DNA of 64,000 nucleotides from Planctomycetota bacterium. GTDB lineage: Bacteria > Planctomycetota > Phycisphaerae > Phycisphaerales > Zrk34. Below the pieces are notes generated by a model. That model saw only the letters and a program-made list of their open reading frames with translations. It was not told the origin of the DNA and did no database searches. The stretch is taken from contig WGMD01000016.1 in the NCBI GenBank assembly GCA_016125255.1, forward strand, positions 1 to 64,000, given 5' to 3'. The translations under genes were made by a program, and so were the position numbers. This document shows positions 25,271 to 34,223 of the stretch, one piece after another. Numbering within the stretch: position 1 is the stretch's first letter; the number at the start of each line of letters is the position of its first letter.

Positions 25271-25276
25271 TATAAT
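25271..25276 (+). promoter_or_regulatory. -10 box for the DUF1570 gene, near-leaderless
   Basis: TATAAT lies ten bases before ATG 25287. The nearby TTGACG at 25260 is only five bases upstream, too close to be its -35 element. Confidence 0.45.
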
Positions 25277-25286
25277 GCTTGCGGAA

Positions 25287-26591
25287 ATGATTCCACGCAC
25301 CGGGCGACATCTTTCGATCCTGCTGGCGGCCGCGGCCCTCAGTTTGGCCGGGTCCGCGCGATCCGTGCGTGCCGGCCCACCCCTCGACAATAAGACCGTC
25401 GCCTATCTGCAGCGGCTCTCCCAAACCGATCAAAGTAATCCGCAATCGCTGATGGCGCTCGCCGACTGGGCCGGCGACAATGACTTGGGCATTCAGGCCG
25501 CGGATCTGTATCGTCAGGTCCTCAAGCTCAATCCCGCAGATGAACATGCGTACAATCGGCTTGTCGAAATCTCCGACAAGACGCGCCTGTCCGACGACCC
25601 GCAGCGGCAGGCGGAATTGAGCAAACTGCTCGGTCCGCGTTTTGAGCTGCACGTCTCGCCGCACTTTTTGATTTTTTATGACACGGACAAGGCGTGGGCC
25701 TTGAACCGGGCGGTGCTTTTGGAGAAGGCACACGACCTGTACTTCTCCGCGCTGCGGCGGGCGGATATTCACGCGCTGCCGCTGGATCGCCGGCTCGTGT
25801 GCGTGCTCTTCGACTCCCACGCCGACTTCACCGCCTATTCGCTTCAGGCCGACGGACAGGACATGGGATGGTCCAGCGGGTACTACTCGCAGAAGACCAA
25901 TCGCATCGCCTTCTACAACGACACGTCCAGCCCGGATCATCAGCGCGTCGTCGAGCACATCGAAGAGCTTCAGCAGACCGTCGACGATCTGCGTCAGGCG
26001 ATCACACGCGACGCCCGGAACATCGCGCTGGTCAGCGATCACCGCCGCAAGCTCGACGATGCGAGCCGCGAGCTTCAGTGGAACCGCAATCGACTTCAGG
26101 TTGTGGCGAACATGATCAACGCCGCCAAGACCACGCATGAAGCGGTGCATCAGCTTTCGTTCAACTCCGGCGTGCAGACGAACGGCGTGATGTATCCGTT
26201 CTGGCTCTCGGAAGGACTCGCCACCAACTTTGAAGTGGATGATCCCGCCCGGCCGTTCGGCCCGTACTTCGACAATGTCGAACGCCGCCGTCTGCTCGGC
26301 GACGTCGCTTCGCACAACCGCGCCCTGCCGCTCAAGGAATTCGTCACCCTCTCGCGGCTCCCCGTTGACGACAAGGCCAAGCTCGCTGACCTGTATGCAC
26401 AGGCATATGGCTTGTTCCAGTTCCTCTTCAAGAAGCGCCACGATCAGATGCGCCAATATCTCCAGCAGCTTTCGAAGATCCATCCCGGCCGCCGCTCCGA
26501 CGCCTCCATGCTCCAGGAATTCGAAGACGCCTTCGGCCCGGTCCGCGATGTGCAGGAACAATGGTCCAACTACCTCCGCACGCTGCGTTGA
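25287..26591 (+). CDS. DUF1570-type secreted protein with HExxH metallopeptidase motif
   Basis: The protein (434 residues from ATG 25287) has a signal peptide (SILLAAAALSLAGSARSVRA), a short TPR-like helical region (about 35-95: LGIQAADLYRQVLKLNPADEHAYNRLVEI), and a C-terminal part with TTHEAVHQLSFNSG near residue 280. There HEAVH fits the HExxH zinc site, and FWLSEGLATNFE about 25 residues later supplies the third Glu ligand of gluzincins. This is the DUF1570 family common in planctomycetes. It should act outside the cytoplasm; proteolysis is predicted, not shown. ATG 25275 is an alternative start, but it overlaps the TATAAT box. Confidence 0.82.
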   Translation: MIPRTGRHLSILLAAAALSLAGSARSVRAGPPLDNKTVAYLQRLSQTDQSNPQSLMALADWAGDNDLGIQAADLYRQVLKLNPADEHAYNRLVEISDKTRLSDDPQRQAELSKLLGPRFELHVSPHFLIFYDTDKAWALNRAVLLEKAHDLYFSALRRADIHALPLDRRLVCVLFDSHADFTAYSLQADGQDMGWSSGYYSQKTNRIAFYNDTSSPDHQRVVEHIEELQQTVDDLRQAITRDARNIALVSDHRRKLDDASRELQWNRNRLQVVANMINAAKTTHEAVHQLSFNSGVQTNGVMYPFWLSEGLATNFEVDDPARPFGPYFDNVERRRLLGDVASHNRALPLKEFVTLSRLPVDDKAKLADLYAQAYGLFQFLFKKRHDQMRQYLQQLSKIHPGRRSDASMLQEFEDAFGPVRDVQEQWSNYLRTLR

Positions 26592-26686
26592 AAAGTCGTG
26601 ATGTGGCGATGTGGTGATGTACCCCCCAAATGCCCAGGGCTGAGCGCCGCGAAGCCCCGGATCGCCTTTCCTTCCCCATCTTCCCC

Positions 26687-26692
26687 TATAAT
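26687..26692 (+). promoter_or_regulatory. -10 box of the tRNA-Arg promoter
   Basis: TATAAT stands 13 bases before the 5' end of the tRNA. No convincing -35 hexamer is visible in the C/T-rich sequence upstream. Confidence 0.5.
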
Positions 26693-26705
26693 GCCCTCCT
26701 TACCG

Positions 26706-26779
26706 GCGCGCGTAGCTCAATTGGATAGAGCTTCGGTCTTCGGAACCGAAGGTTGCAGGTTCGAGCCCTGCCGCGCGTA
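26706..26779 (+). tRNA. tRNA-Arg, anticodon UCG
   Basis: A full cloverleaf can be folded: acceptor GCGCGCG/CGCGCGT (one G-U pair), D stem GCTC/GAGC, anticodon stem TCGGT/ACCGA with loop CTTCGGA (anticodon TCG at 26740-26742, reading CGA and by wobble CGG/CGN), variable loop AGGTT, and T stem GCAGG/CCTGC with loop TTCGAGC. The discriminator is A at 26779. CCA is not encoded, so it must be added by the CCA-adding enzyme. A run of T and a short GCCGCTTGCGGC hairpin follow. Confidence 0.95.
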
Positions 26780-26784
26780 TTTTT

Positions 26785-26797
26785 CGCCGCTTGCGGC
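26785..26797 (+). repeat. Short palindrome after tRNA-Arg
   Basis: GCCGCTTGCGGC follows TATTTTT at the tRNA 3' end. It is the minimal core of the dispersed palindrome family and may aid 3'-end formation. Confidence 0.4.
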
Positions 26798-26826
26798 TTG
26801 GCATTCCCATCCATTGAGGTCGCACT

Positions 26827-27213
26827 ATGTCACGAACGCTATTACTTCTGGGCGCGATCCTGGGTCTGACCGCCGTGCTCGCAGGCACATTCGGCGCGCA
26901 CGGCCTCTCGCAGCTCAACCTCGACGCCCATGCCCGTGATGTTTACGAAATCGGTGTGCGCTATCACATGTATCATGGCCTGGCGCTGATCGCCCTCGCT
27001 GCCGTGGCGTCGCGGCATCCGTCGGCGCTGCTGGACATGATCGCTTATCTGTTCACCGGCGGCGTCGCTGTGTTCTCGATCTCGCTCTACGCCCTGGCGA
27101 TCACCGGCATCAAATGGCTCGGCGCGATCACACCTCTCGGCGGCATGTGCTTTCTCGCCGGTTGGGTCATGCTCATCGTCTTTGCTTTCAGGTTGCCGCG
27201 CGCTGCTGCGTGA
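26827..27213 (+). CDS. DUF423 family membrane protein
   Basis: The 128-residue protein has four helices and the DUF423 marks GTFGAHGL near the N-terminus, YHMYHGLALIAL, GGVAVFSISLYALAI and TPLGGMCFLAGWVML. The family (YgdD-like) is widespread and of unknown function in the inner membrane. GAGGT stands about nine bases before the ATG. Its 3' end overlaps the convergent regulator gene by 26 bases. Confidence 0.92.
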   Translation: MSRTLLLLGAILGLTAVLAGTFGAHGLSQLNLDAHARDVYEIGVRYHMYHGLALIALAAVASRHPSALLDMIAYLFTGGVAVFSISLYALAITGIKWLGAITPLGGMCFLAGWVMLIVFAFRLPRAAA

Positions 27214-28423
27214 TCGTCCGCTGCGTCGCCAGATCCGCCGAGTGCTCCGTGCTCCGTCGATAATCGCCCGGCGTCATCCCCGTCTTGTGCTTGAACATCG
27301 CGCACATGTATTCCGGATGCTTGAACCCTGCGAACTGCGCGATCTTCGGCAGCGTGAAATCGGTCTCGCGTAAGAGCTGCTTCACCCGTTCAAGCTGCAC
27401 ACGCAAGATCTCCGCCTTCGGCGACCGGCCCAAAAGCCGGGAAAATCGCCGCTCCAGCGTGCTGCGGCTCAATGGAACCTGCGCCAGCACCGACTCGACG
27501 CTGATCCCGTCCATCGCATGTTCCCGAATGAACCGCACCGCCGCCGCGATATCCCGGTCCGCCACCGCCAGCACGTCCGTCGACTGCCGCGTCACCACAC
27601 CCCGCGGCTCGATGAACATTTTGTGCTCCGGCGCCGGCCGACCCGCCATCATCGCATCCAGAAGCGCCGCCGCCTCATACCCGATCTTCTCGGTGTTCGG
27701 CGCGACGCTCGTGAGCGGCGGATTGCACAGTTCGCACAACACCTCGTCGTCATCGACGCCGATCACCGCCACCTCGTCCGGCACGGCGATGCCGCGCTCG
27801 TTGCAGGCATTGAGCACCTGCTGCCCGCGCACATCGTTGCAGGCGATGAGACCGATCGGTTTGGGGAGTGCGGCGATCCAGTCGGCGATCTGCGCCTCCT
27901 GCATGAGGCCGCGGACTTCGATGCTGGTGGTGGTGTCGCCGGCGTCCTTGCGCGGTGCGCCGCCGGACCCGTTGAAGATCGCCGCCTCGACCCCGCGCGC
28001 CGCCAGCAGCTCGCGCAGATATCGGAGTCGACGATCCGAGTAGTTCGTGCCGGCGAATCCGCAGTAGGCGAACTGCGTGAACCCGCGTTCGAGCAGATGA
28101 TCGATCGCCAGCCGCACGACGGATTGATCATTGGTCTCGATGAGCGGGATGCCTGGTACATCATGCAGACCGCGCAGGTCGATGGTCGGCAGGTTGAGCT
28201 TCTGAAGCTGACTGATGAGGCGGGGGGTTTCGATGCGCGCGATCACGCCGTCGCCCTTCCATTTGTGCAGCCAGTCGGGCACATCATCCGCCTGCGCCCG
28301 CTCCTGATGGAAGATCGACCACCGCCCATGCGTTCGCGCATACGCCGCAATCCCGCGCAGCAGCCCCCGGCCGTATGCACGTGACGACTCTATGAGCAGG
28401 GCGACTTTGGGGCGATGGGTCAT
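27188..28423 (-). CDS. XylR-like transcriptional regulator (LacI-type sensor plus AraC HTH)
   Basis: The 411-residue protein joins a periplasmic-binding-protein-like sensor (about 1-280: KVALLIESSRAYGRGLLRGI, GLIACNDVRGQQVL, VPDEVAVIGVDDDEVLCEL) to an AraC-type double helix-turn-helix (about 300-395: SVESVLAQVPLSRSTLERRF, DFTLPKIAQFAGFKHPEYM, GMTPGDYRR). This is the XylR layout, normally sensing a sugar and activating sugar-use genes. It is divergent from the 1303-residue secreted protein, which is its most likely target. TATAAT lies eight bases before its ATG. Confidence 0.92.
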   Translation of the reverse strand: MTHRPKVALLIESSRAYGRGLLRGIAAYARTHGRWSIFHQERAQADDVPDWLHKWKGDGVIARIETPRLISQLQKLNLPTIDLRGLHDVPGIPLIETNDQSVVRLAIDHLLERGFTQFAYCGFAGTNYSDRRLRYLRELLAARGVEAAIFNGSGGAPRKDAGDTTTSIEVRGLMQEAQIADWIAALPKPIGLIACNDVRGQQVLNACNERGIAVPDEVAVIGVDDDEVLCELCNPPLTSVAPNTEKIGYEAAALLDAMMAGRPAPEHKMFIEPRGVVTRQSTDVLAVADRDIAAAVRFIREHAMDGISVESVLAQVPLSRSTLERRFSRLLGRSPKAEILRVQLERVKQLLRETDFTLPKIAQFAGFKHPEYMCAMFKHKTGMTPGDYRRSTEHSADLATQRTITQQRAAT

Positions 28424-28431
28424 GCGTCTGC

Positions 28432-28437
28432 ATTATA
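28432..28437 (-). promoter_or_regulatory. -10 box of the XylR-like gene, leaderless
   Basis: TATAAT on the minus strand lies eight bases before ATG 28423, with no Shine-Dalgarno sequence between. Confidence 0.5.
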
Positions 28438-28490
28438 TCCAAAGTATTGCAGTTTTGCATGATCACATATCGTCGTTCAAGTTGTTTTTA

Positions 28491-28508
28491 TATACGAACT
28501 TGTGTATA
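28491..28508. promoter_or_regulatory. Candidate operator in the AT-rich divergent region
   Basis: TATAC and GTATA form an inverted repeat around eight bases (GAACTTGT). It lies in a markedly AT-rich stretch (about 28430-28530) between the XylR-like gene and the large secreted protein gene, where a regulator site is expected. Assignment is by position and symmetry only. Confidence 0.3.
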
Positions 28509-28693
28509 TCTACATTTTGTATTGTCGCTCTCGGATTACTGGTTTACGTCAGCTCGCCGATGGGTTTGCGTGCCGCGATCGCCGAGGTCCGCAGGCCTGA
28601 TTTCGCTTCGCCGTTGCCTGTACAGGTGTGACGATAAAAATTATAATTACTGCATCAATCCGTTGAACAAGCAACCTCCCCTGGAGTGGTTTC

Positions 28694-31600
28694 ATGCGTC
28701 AATCGCTTGCGGTGCTGATCGTGTCGGTGGTGTGTGCGGCGGGGTCATTACCGGGGGGCGATGTGCGGGCGGGGGAGGGGTCGGCGGCGGACGTCGTGCT
28801 GCCGATGGAGCGGAGCGCGTATTACATCGGCGAGACGGTCCCGCTGGGTATTGCCCATCTGGCGGACGACGCGGAAACACATCTTGAGTTGGTCGCGGCG
28901 GACGGATCGGCGCTGACGCTCTATCGCGGTCAACCGCGCGCGATCTTTCTGAACACGGCGCCGCTCGCGCCGGGCGATTATGCGCTTCGGCTCAATGGGC
29001 AGGCGCTTACACATCGACTGACGCTCGTGAGCGTGCTGCGCAGGAGCGCCGCGTCGATGCAGGATGAAGCCGCGCCGCCGACGCCGCAGTTCACCAAGGA
29101 GCAGCGGGCCAATGCGCAGGCCGCCGCGGACGCCAGCGCGGTGCATTGGGATCACATCACGAACATCTACCGCGCCTCCGGCGTGTCGACGGCGATGCTC
29201 GTCGGCCGGGCGGACAGCGGCATGTTCCCCTTCATGGACGCGATGGCGCGCGCGGGCACGATGGCGATGGTCAACTCCGACACGCGCCCCACGAGCTTCT
29301 GCCCCGTCAGCACGCCCGACGAAATCCGCTCAATGAGTCGGCGGATGATCCTTTTGGCGCAGGCGAACGGGCGCTTTCCGAATTTCGCCGGGTTCTGCTA
29401 CAACTGGGACCCGACCGGCTTCGCGCCGGGCAATCGACGCATGCTGCTGACGTACTGGCAATGGGGCGATTCGAAGGACGCGCTGCGCCGCTATATCGAA
29501 AACATCGACCACGAATTGGCCAATGAGTTTACGCGCACGACTGGCCTGGCGCCCGTCACTGAGGGGCAGTACATCGCATATCTCCTGTCGATCCGCCGTC
29601 CCGAATTCGCCACCGCGATCGACCTGCCGACGCACCTGTGGCTGGGCGAGATCGCCCGGTACACCAAGCCCATGTCCGACACGCAGCGCGTGGCGTTCGA
29701 GCAGCGGCTCGACGCATGGTCGTGGTTCCTGATGACGCGCTACGCCGACACATACCGCGCCTACAATCGCAACATCAAGTCGATCGATCCGACGCTGCGC
29801 GCGACCGCCAGCGTGCAGGTCGATCACGCCGCGGTCCGCTTCGGGCAGTATCACCCCAGCGCCGACGAGCCGCTGGACTTCCATTATCAGTCGACATGGA
29901 ACGACCAGGCAGGCGGCCCCGACTACGCCTTTCAACCGCTCTACACGCAGGCGATTCTCGAAATGCATCGCGGGGACAAGCCCATCTGGATCTCCAACGC
30001 CACCGGAGCCGCGCACGGGCGAGCGGCTTATGCGGGCAAGATGACGCGCTTCGCGGCGCACGGTCTGCCCTTCGGCGCGACCGGCATCGGCTTCGCCTTC
30101 GAAGCGTTCAGCACCGTCGCCGGGTCGATGAACGCCGGGAGTCTGTGGGACAACGTCCGCGACAAGAGCGGCGGGGACGACATCCGTGCGGGCAAGGCGT
30201 TCCTCGATCGATTCGCGTCATTGGCGACGAACGCCCGTGCCGAACACGGCGTGGGCGTTCTGTATTCGCGCGCTCAGTACAAGCGGCAGCACATGGTCCC
30301 CGGCTTCGGCACGCTCGGCTACAAACTCATCGTCTCGCTCGCCCGGCTGGGCTACACGCCGCGCTTCGTCACCGAAGAAGATCTGCTTGCCCATCGCGTC
30401 GTTGATCTGCCCGCGCTGATCATCGCCGGTCAGACCTTTCCGCTCGAGGCCGATGTGTGCAGCGCGATCGCAGCGCTTGGATCGGCGGGGACGAAAGTCA
30501 TCGTCGACGGCAACACGACGATCGACCTGCCCGGCGTCGATGCGGTGAAGATGGACTACGCGCTGCCGTTCACCGTTCCCGGTCAGCCGCACAACTGGTC
30601 CGTCCCAAGCATGACCGCCAACGAGAACGACACGATCAGCGAAGCCCGCTGGCACGCCGAGTTGGCGCCGCATCTGATCAAGGCGCTCGGCGACGTCGGA
30701 CGCGGATATTTCACATCGGACAAAGGCGCGGATACGGTTGTGTCGCTCGCTCAGATGGTCGGCGGGGAAGCACGCTACCTCATCGCCGTCAACGATTCGC
30801 ATGTGTTCACGCAGGCGGACTGGTATCAGGTGCGAGAAAAGATTTCGCCGACGATTCACGCACCAAAAGACGCGGTGATGTACGACCTCACGGCTGAAAC
30901 GTCGCTGGGGGCGATCGGGGCGGCGGACGTCGATTTGACGAATACGACGGCGCGCGTGCTGGCGGTGCTGCCGCGTGCGGTCAAGGCGATCGGGTTGAGC
31001 GCGACGCAGAAGGCGTCAGCGGGCCAAGGCGTGGGCGTCAGCGTTTCGTTCAGTGACGGCGACAAGCTGATCGCCGCGGTCGTGCCGTTTCATCTGGCGC
31101 TGCTGACGCCCGACGGCAAGATGTTCGCAGAGTTCTACCGCGCCACAGCGGCGGCGGGCGATTTCTCGATGACGATTCCGCTGCCGATCAATGCGGCGGC
31201 GGGGGCATGGTCGATCGTGGTGCGCTCGCAACTTGATGGTCTGACGGCGACGCTGCCGCTGCATGTCGCGCCATTGGCGTATGCGGAGGCGGGCTGCACG
31301 CCGATGACCGACCGGCTGATCGTACGAAATCGGGAAGCGATCGATCGCGTGCTGGCCAAAGGGGCGAAGGTGGTGTTGCCGATTTTCGACGGACCGGAGG
31401 CGGAGCGCCGGCTGGCGATCGCGCAGAAGATCAAGGCGATGCTCGGCGAGCGCGGCGTCCAAGTCGACGTGCGCGAGCACCCGGTGATGACGAACTACAC
31501 GCTCGCATACGAACTGACCGACGAGCAGCGCGCGGAGAACGCCAAGGCGGAGTCGGGCGAGGCGATCGGTGCGGTGAAACGGCTGACCAAAAACAGCAAC

Positions 31601-32605
31601 GACTGGTACGCGGGGGCCCCGGCGTTCTACTTCGGCCAGCCGGTGATTCTGCTGGACGTGACGAATGTACGGGACAACCCGATGGCCGAGTCGCTTGATG
31701 ACTTGGGCGTGCTCTGGCCGCGGGTCAGCGCGGCGTTCCCGGGGCGCGGGCGGGGAGTGGTGCAGGGGGCGGACTGGGCATTCGCGCCGTCGGTCGACGC
31801 CCTGATTCTTCAGGCGGCGGACATCGATTCGCTCGCTACCGTCGCCGAGTCGCTTGGCAATCTGCCCGCCGATCGGCTCACGCCGAGCGTGCGCGCCGTG
31901 CGCGAGCAGGTCTGGCGTCAGTATCACGTCGGCGGCGCGCCAGACGCGCCCGTGCTATCGGGGCTCACCGCAGACGGGCTCACAACCGGCAGCGCACCCG
32001 AGCCGTATCGCATCACATTCAGCGAAAGTCAGCCGCCGACGCCGGATCATATGCCCGAGCGGGCGCTGAAGGTCGTCGAAGCCAAAGCGCTTCCGGCGAC
32101 GTTCGACGCCAAAGCGTTGGTGCCGCAACAGTGTGATGAAGGTCGGTGGTTCGCCACGGGGACGCCGAGCTTTCTGGTGAGTGATCTGCGGTTCAGTCAG
32201 GGGCTGGTCGCGCCGGTGGAAGCGGCGTCGGCGGGGCGCGTGCGGATCACCTACGCCGGCGTGCTGCGATATTCGGATCGAAAGCCGTGCTGGAGCCCGG
32301 CGTGGGAGGATGTGCTGAAGCTGCGCGAGGCGACCGTGCCGGTGAAGCGCGAGCCGATGCGCATCGATGTCATCATCGGCGGCAAAGTCGTCGGCTCGCT
32401 GACGCCGACGAAGACGGAGGAGCGCGAAGTGCCGATGGAACTGTTCGTCTCGGGCGCGAAGCCGAAGATGGTCAGCGAAGAGGTGGTGACGGAATTGAGC
32501 GGTGAAGTGGAGTTGTCCGCGGGTCATGTCAACGTGCTGCTGGCGCCCCGCAATATCGTTGACGGCACGATGGGCTCGATCGTCATCGCGCCGATCGAAA
32601 AGTGA
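28694..32605 (+). CDS. Very large secreted protein, probable carbohydrate-active enzyme
   Basis: The 1303-residue protein has a signal peptide ending near DVRAGE and an N-terminal beta domain (about 30-120). A large central part (about 130-520) contains WDHITNIYRASGVSTAM, NFAGFCYNWDPTGF and GIGFAFEAFSTVAGSMNAGS, consistent with a TIM-barrel hydrolase. HGVGVLYSRAQYKRQ and LIIAGQTFPLEADV follow (about 515-600), recalling the flavodoxin-like trimerisation domain beside GH42-type barrels. Beta-sandwich domains fill the C-terminus. The catalytic pair was not identified. GGAG lies ten bases before ATG. The XylR-like regulator is divergent, supporting glycan use. Not assigned to a named family. Confidence 0.75.
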   Translation: MRQSLAVLIVSVVCAAGSLPGGDVRAGEGSAADVVLPMERSAYYIGETVPLGIAHLADDAETHLELVAADGSALTLYRGQPRAIFLNTAPLAPGDYALRLNGQALTHRLTLVSVLRRSAASMQDEAAPPTPQFTKEQRANAQAAADASAVHWDHITNIYRASGVSTAMLVGRADSGMFPFMDAMARAGTMAMVNSDTRPTSFCPVSTPDEIRSMSRRMILLAQANGRFPNFAGFCYNWDPTGFAPGNRRMLLTYWQWGDSKDALRRYIENIDHELANEFTRTTGLAPVTEGQYIAYLLSIRRPEFATAIDLPTHLWLGEIARYTKPMSDTQRVAFEQRLDAWSWFLMTRYADTYRAYNRNIKSIDPTLRATASVQVDHAAVRFGQYHPSADEPLDFHYQSTWNDQAGGPDYAFQPLYTQAILEMHRGDKPIWISNATGAAHGRAAYAGKMTRFAAHGLPFGATGIGFAFEAFSTVAGSMNAGSLWDNVRDKSGGDDIRAGKAFLDRFASLATNARAEHGVGVLYSRAQYKRQHMVPGFGTLGYKLIVSLARLGYTPRFVTEEDLLAHRVVDLPALIIAGQTFPLEADVCSAIAALGSAGTKVIVDGNTTIDLPGVDAVKMDYALPFTVPGQPHNWSVPSMTANENDTISEARWHAELAPHLIKALGDVGRGYFTSDKGADTVVSLAQMVGGEARYLIAVNDSHVFTQADWYQVREKISPTIHAPKDAVMYDLTAETSLGAIGAADVDLTNTTARVLAVLPRAVKAIGLSATQKASAGQGVGVSVSFSDGDKLIAAVVPFHLALLTPDGKMFAEFYRATAAAGDFSMTIPLPINAAAGAWSIVVRSQLDGLTATLPLHVAPLAYAEAGCTPMTDRLIVRNREAIDRVLAKGAKVVLPIFDGPEAERRLAIAQKIKAMLGERGVQVDVREHPVMTNYTLAYELTDEQRAENAKAESGEAIGAVKRLTKNSNDWYAGAPAFYFGQPVILLDVTNVRDNPMAESLDDLGVLWPRVSAAFPGRGRGVVQGADWAFAPSVDALILQAADIDSLATVAESLGNLPADRLTPSVRAVREQVWRQYHVGGAPDAPVLSGLTADGLTTGSAPEPYRITFSESQPPTPDHMPERALKVVEAKALPATFDAKALVPQQCDEGRWFATGTPSFLVSDLRFSQGLVAPVEAASAGRVRITYAGVLRYSDRKPCWSPAWEDVLKLREATVPVKREPMRIDVIIGGKVVGSLTPTKTEEREVPMELFVSGAKPKMVSEEVVTELSGEVELSAGHVNVLLAPRNIVDGTMGSIVIAPIEK

Positions 32606-32611
32606 GCCCGA

Positions 32612-33328
32612 TCACGGTGAGAAGATCTGCTGGTAGTAGTCGAGGTCGATGTTGTTGGGGGCGTTGAAGTTGTTGGTGTCGATGAGCGGCGTGGCGGGAT
32701 CGCGGAAGGTATAGAGAGCGCTGTGACCGTCGGCGAAAGTCATGGCGTTGGTGTTGCCGAAGTGATTGGCGGCGGGCCAGTCCCACCAGATGTCGTGCTT
32801 CGTCGGATCGTTGGCGGGGTAGCAGACCCACGACCCGCGGTTAGCGCCGCGATTGTCGACCTCGTCGAGGATCATCAGTCGCTGACCGGGTCCGACGATC
32901 ATGCCGAGCGTCGTCGCCGGTTCGATGAGCCAGCCGCTGGTCCCGCCGCAGTAGTTCGTGAAGGAGTAGCTGCGGATGTAATCGCGCGGCTCGTCGGGGC
33001 ACAGGTACAGATCCAAATCGCCGAGGTAGGGCCAGAGCTTGCCCTTCTTCAGATCGTCGGGCACTTCGATATAGCCCATCGCGCGCGCGTCGGGCGTGGT
33101 CCATGAATGCGGCAGGCCGATGTTGCAGTACGAACCGACGAGCTTGCTGTAATTGTCGGAGGCGTAGCTTGTCGCCGCGACGGCGAGCTGGCGCTGATGC
33201 GTCAGACACACGGCAGCCCGGGAGGACTGAATCGCGCGGCTCATCGACGGCATCAGGATCGCCAGCAGCAGGGCGATGATCGACACCACCACGAACATTT
33301 CGATGATTGTGAACCCGACGCGTCTCAT
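32612..33328 (-). CDS. Pseudopilin-like protein (module B, second copy)
   Basis: From MRRVGFTIIEMFVVVSIIA (ATG 33328) the protein has 238 residues with the prepilin motif FTIIE and one helix. The tail motif reads NHFGNTNAMTFADGH: His is ten, not nine, residues before DG, a small departure from H-x9-DG. A start at 33355 would add nine residues. It is the last gene of module B and converges with the large secreted protein gene, with six bases between stops. Confidence 0.85.
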   Translation of the reverse strand: MRRVGFTIIEMFVVVSIIALLLAILMPSMSRAIQSSRAAVCLTHQRQLAVAATSYASDNYSKLVGSYCNIGLPHSWTTPDARAMGYIEVPDDLKKGKLWPYLGDLDLYLCPDEPRDYIRSYSFTNYCGGTSGWLIEPATTLGMIVGPGQRLMILDEVDNRGANRGSWVCYPANDPTKHDIWWDWPAANHFGNTNAMTFADGHSALYTFRDPATPLIDTNNFNAPNNIDLDYYQQIFSP

Positions 33329-33368
33329 GTTGCCCGCTTCAAATTGTACCTGCATCCCGGCCGACGCA

Positions 33369-34208
33369 TCACTTGGCCGGCAGGGCCCACGGCGGCTGCG
33401 TCTGCGTCGACTCGGTGTTCCACATCAGACCCCAAAGGCCTTCGAGCGGCACCTGGTGCGCGCTGCCGTCGACGAAGACGACGTTGACCGCGCGTCCGTG
33501 GCGATTGATGCACACCCGACCGGATGCGGAGCTGTTCGACCCCGTCAGCGTCGGCGGGGGACCCCAGTTCGGTCCACCGTTCACATTGTTCTCGAACCAG
33601 ACGTCGACCCACATGCTGTCGGCAAAAAGCGGCGTGGCGTCAGGTCGGGTCGGGTTGTCGAGTTTGCGCCAATGCTTGCGTTCGTCGCGCGCATCGAACA
33701 CAGGGTCGGCGCCGTCCGTTCGCCGATAGTTACGCCCGTCGAGCATCCACGCATTGAGCGCGAAGCTGCCGTCGAATCCGCGGATGAAATTGATCGTCGA
33801 TGCGACATCCGGTCCGCCCCATGCGACCGACACCGTGCCCCAGCCGGAGTACGCCTTGGGCGTGTCGAGCACGTAGTCCCATTGCCCGGAATAATCGACC
33901 GGTGCCTCGGGGCAGAGCATCACCCGATTGTCCGCGAAGTACGGGCTGAAGATGTGCATCCAGTACGTGTCGTACGTGAGCCCGCCGGTCGAGAGGCCGG
34001 TCGTGCGGTAATACTTGTAGAGTCGGCCGAAGTGATCGCCGCAGTAGGCCTGCACCGCCAGCCCCATCTGCCGCTCATGCGTCGCGCATACGACGCTCCG
34101 CGCATTGCGCTGCGCATCCTTGAGCGACGGCAGCAGGATCGCGACCAGCAGGGAGATGATCGATACGACCACCATCAGTTCGACCAGACTGAATGCGCGT
34201 CGTCGCAT
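33369..34208 (-). CDS. Pseudopilin-like H-x9-DG protein (module B)
   Basis: The 279-residue protein starts MRRRAFSLVELMVVVSIISL and ends with INRHGRAVNVVFVDGS, an intact H-x9-DG. AGGGA lies just before the start. It begins 15 bases after the stop of the repeat-rich exported protein, so the two are surely co-transcribed. It occupies the same position as the pseudopilins of modules A and C. Confidence 0.88.
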   Translation of the reverse strand: MRRRAFSLVELMVVVSIISLLVAILLPSLKDAQRNARSVVCATHERQMGLAVQAYCGDHFGRLYKYYRTTGLSTGGLTYDTYWMHIFSPYFADNRVMLCPEAPVDYSGQWDYVLDTPKAYSGWGTVSVAWGGPDVASTINFIRGFDGSFALNAWMLDGRNYRRTDGADPVFDARDERKHWRKLDNPTRPDATPLFADSMWVDVWFENNVNGGPNWGPPPTLTGSNSSASGRVCINRHGRAVNVVFVDGSAHQVPLEGLWGLMWNTESTQTQPPWALPAK

Positions 34209-34223
34209 GGGGTATCCCTTGCT

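Noticed and set aside
25260-25276. TTGACG and TATAAT read as one promoter
   Set aside because: Only five bases separate them, far from the 16-18 expected. The TATAAT box alone was kept.
25158-26561. Minus-strand frame extending the small lipoprotein upstream
   Set aside because: It covers the DUF1570 gene in antisense; the lipoprotein signal peptide fixes the real start at 25157.
28392-28631. Small plus-strand frame in the divergent region
   Set aside because: It overlaps the start of the XylR-like gene in antisense and covers the AT-rich promoter region.
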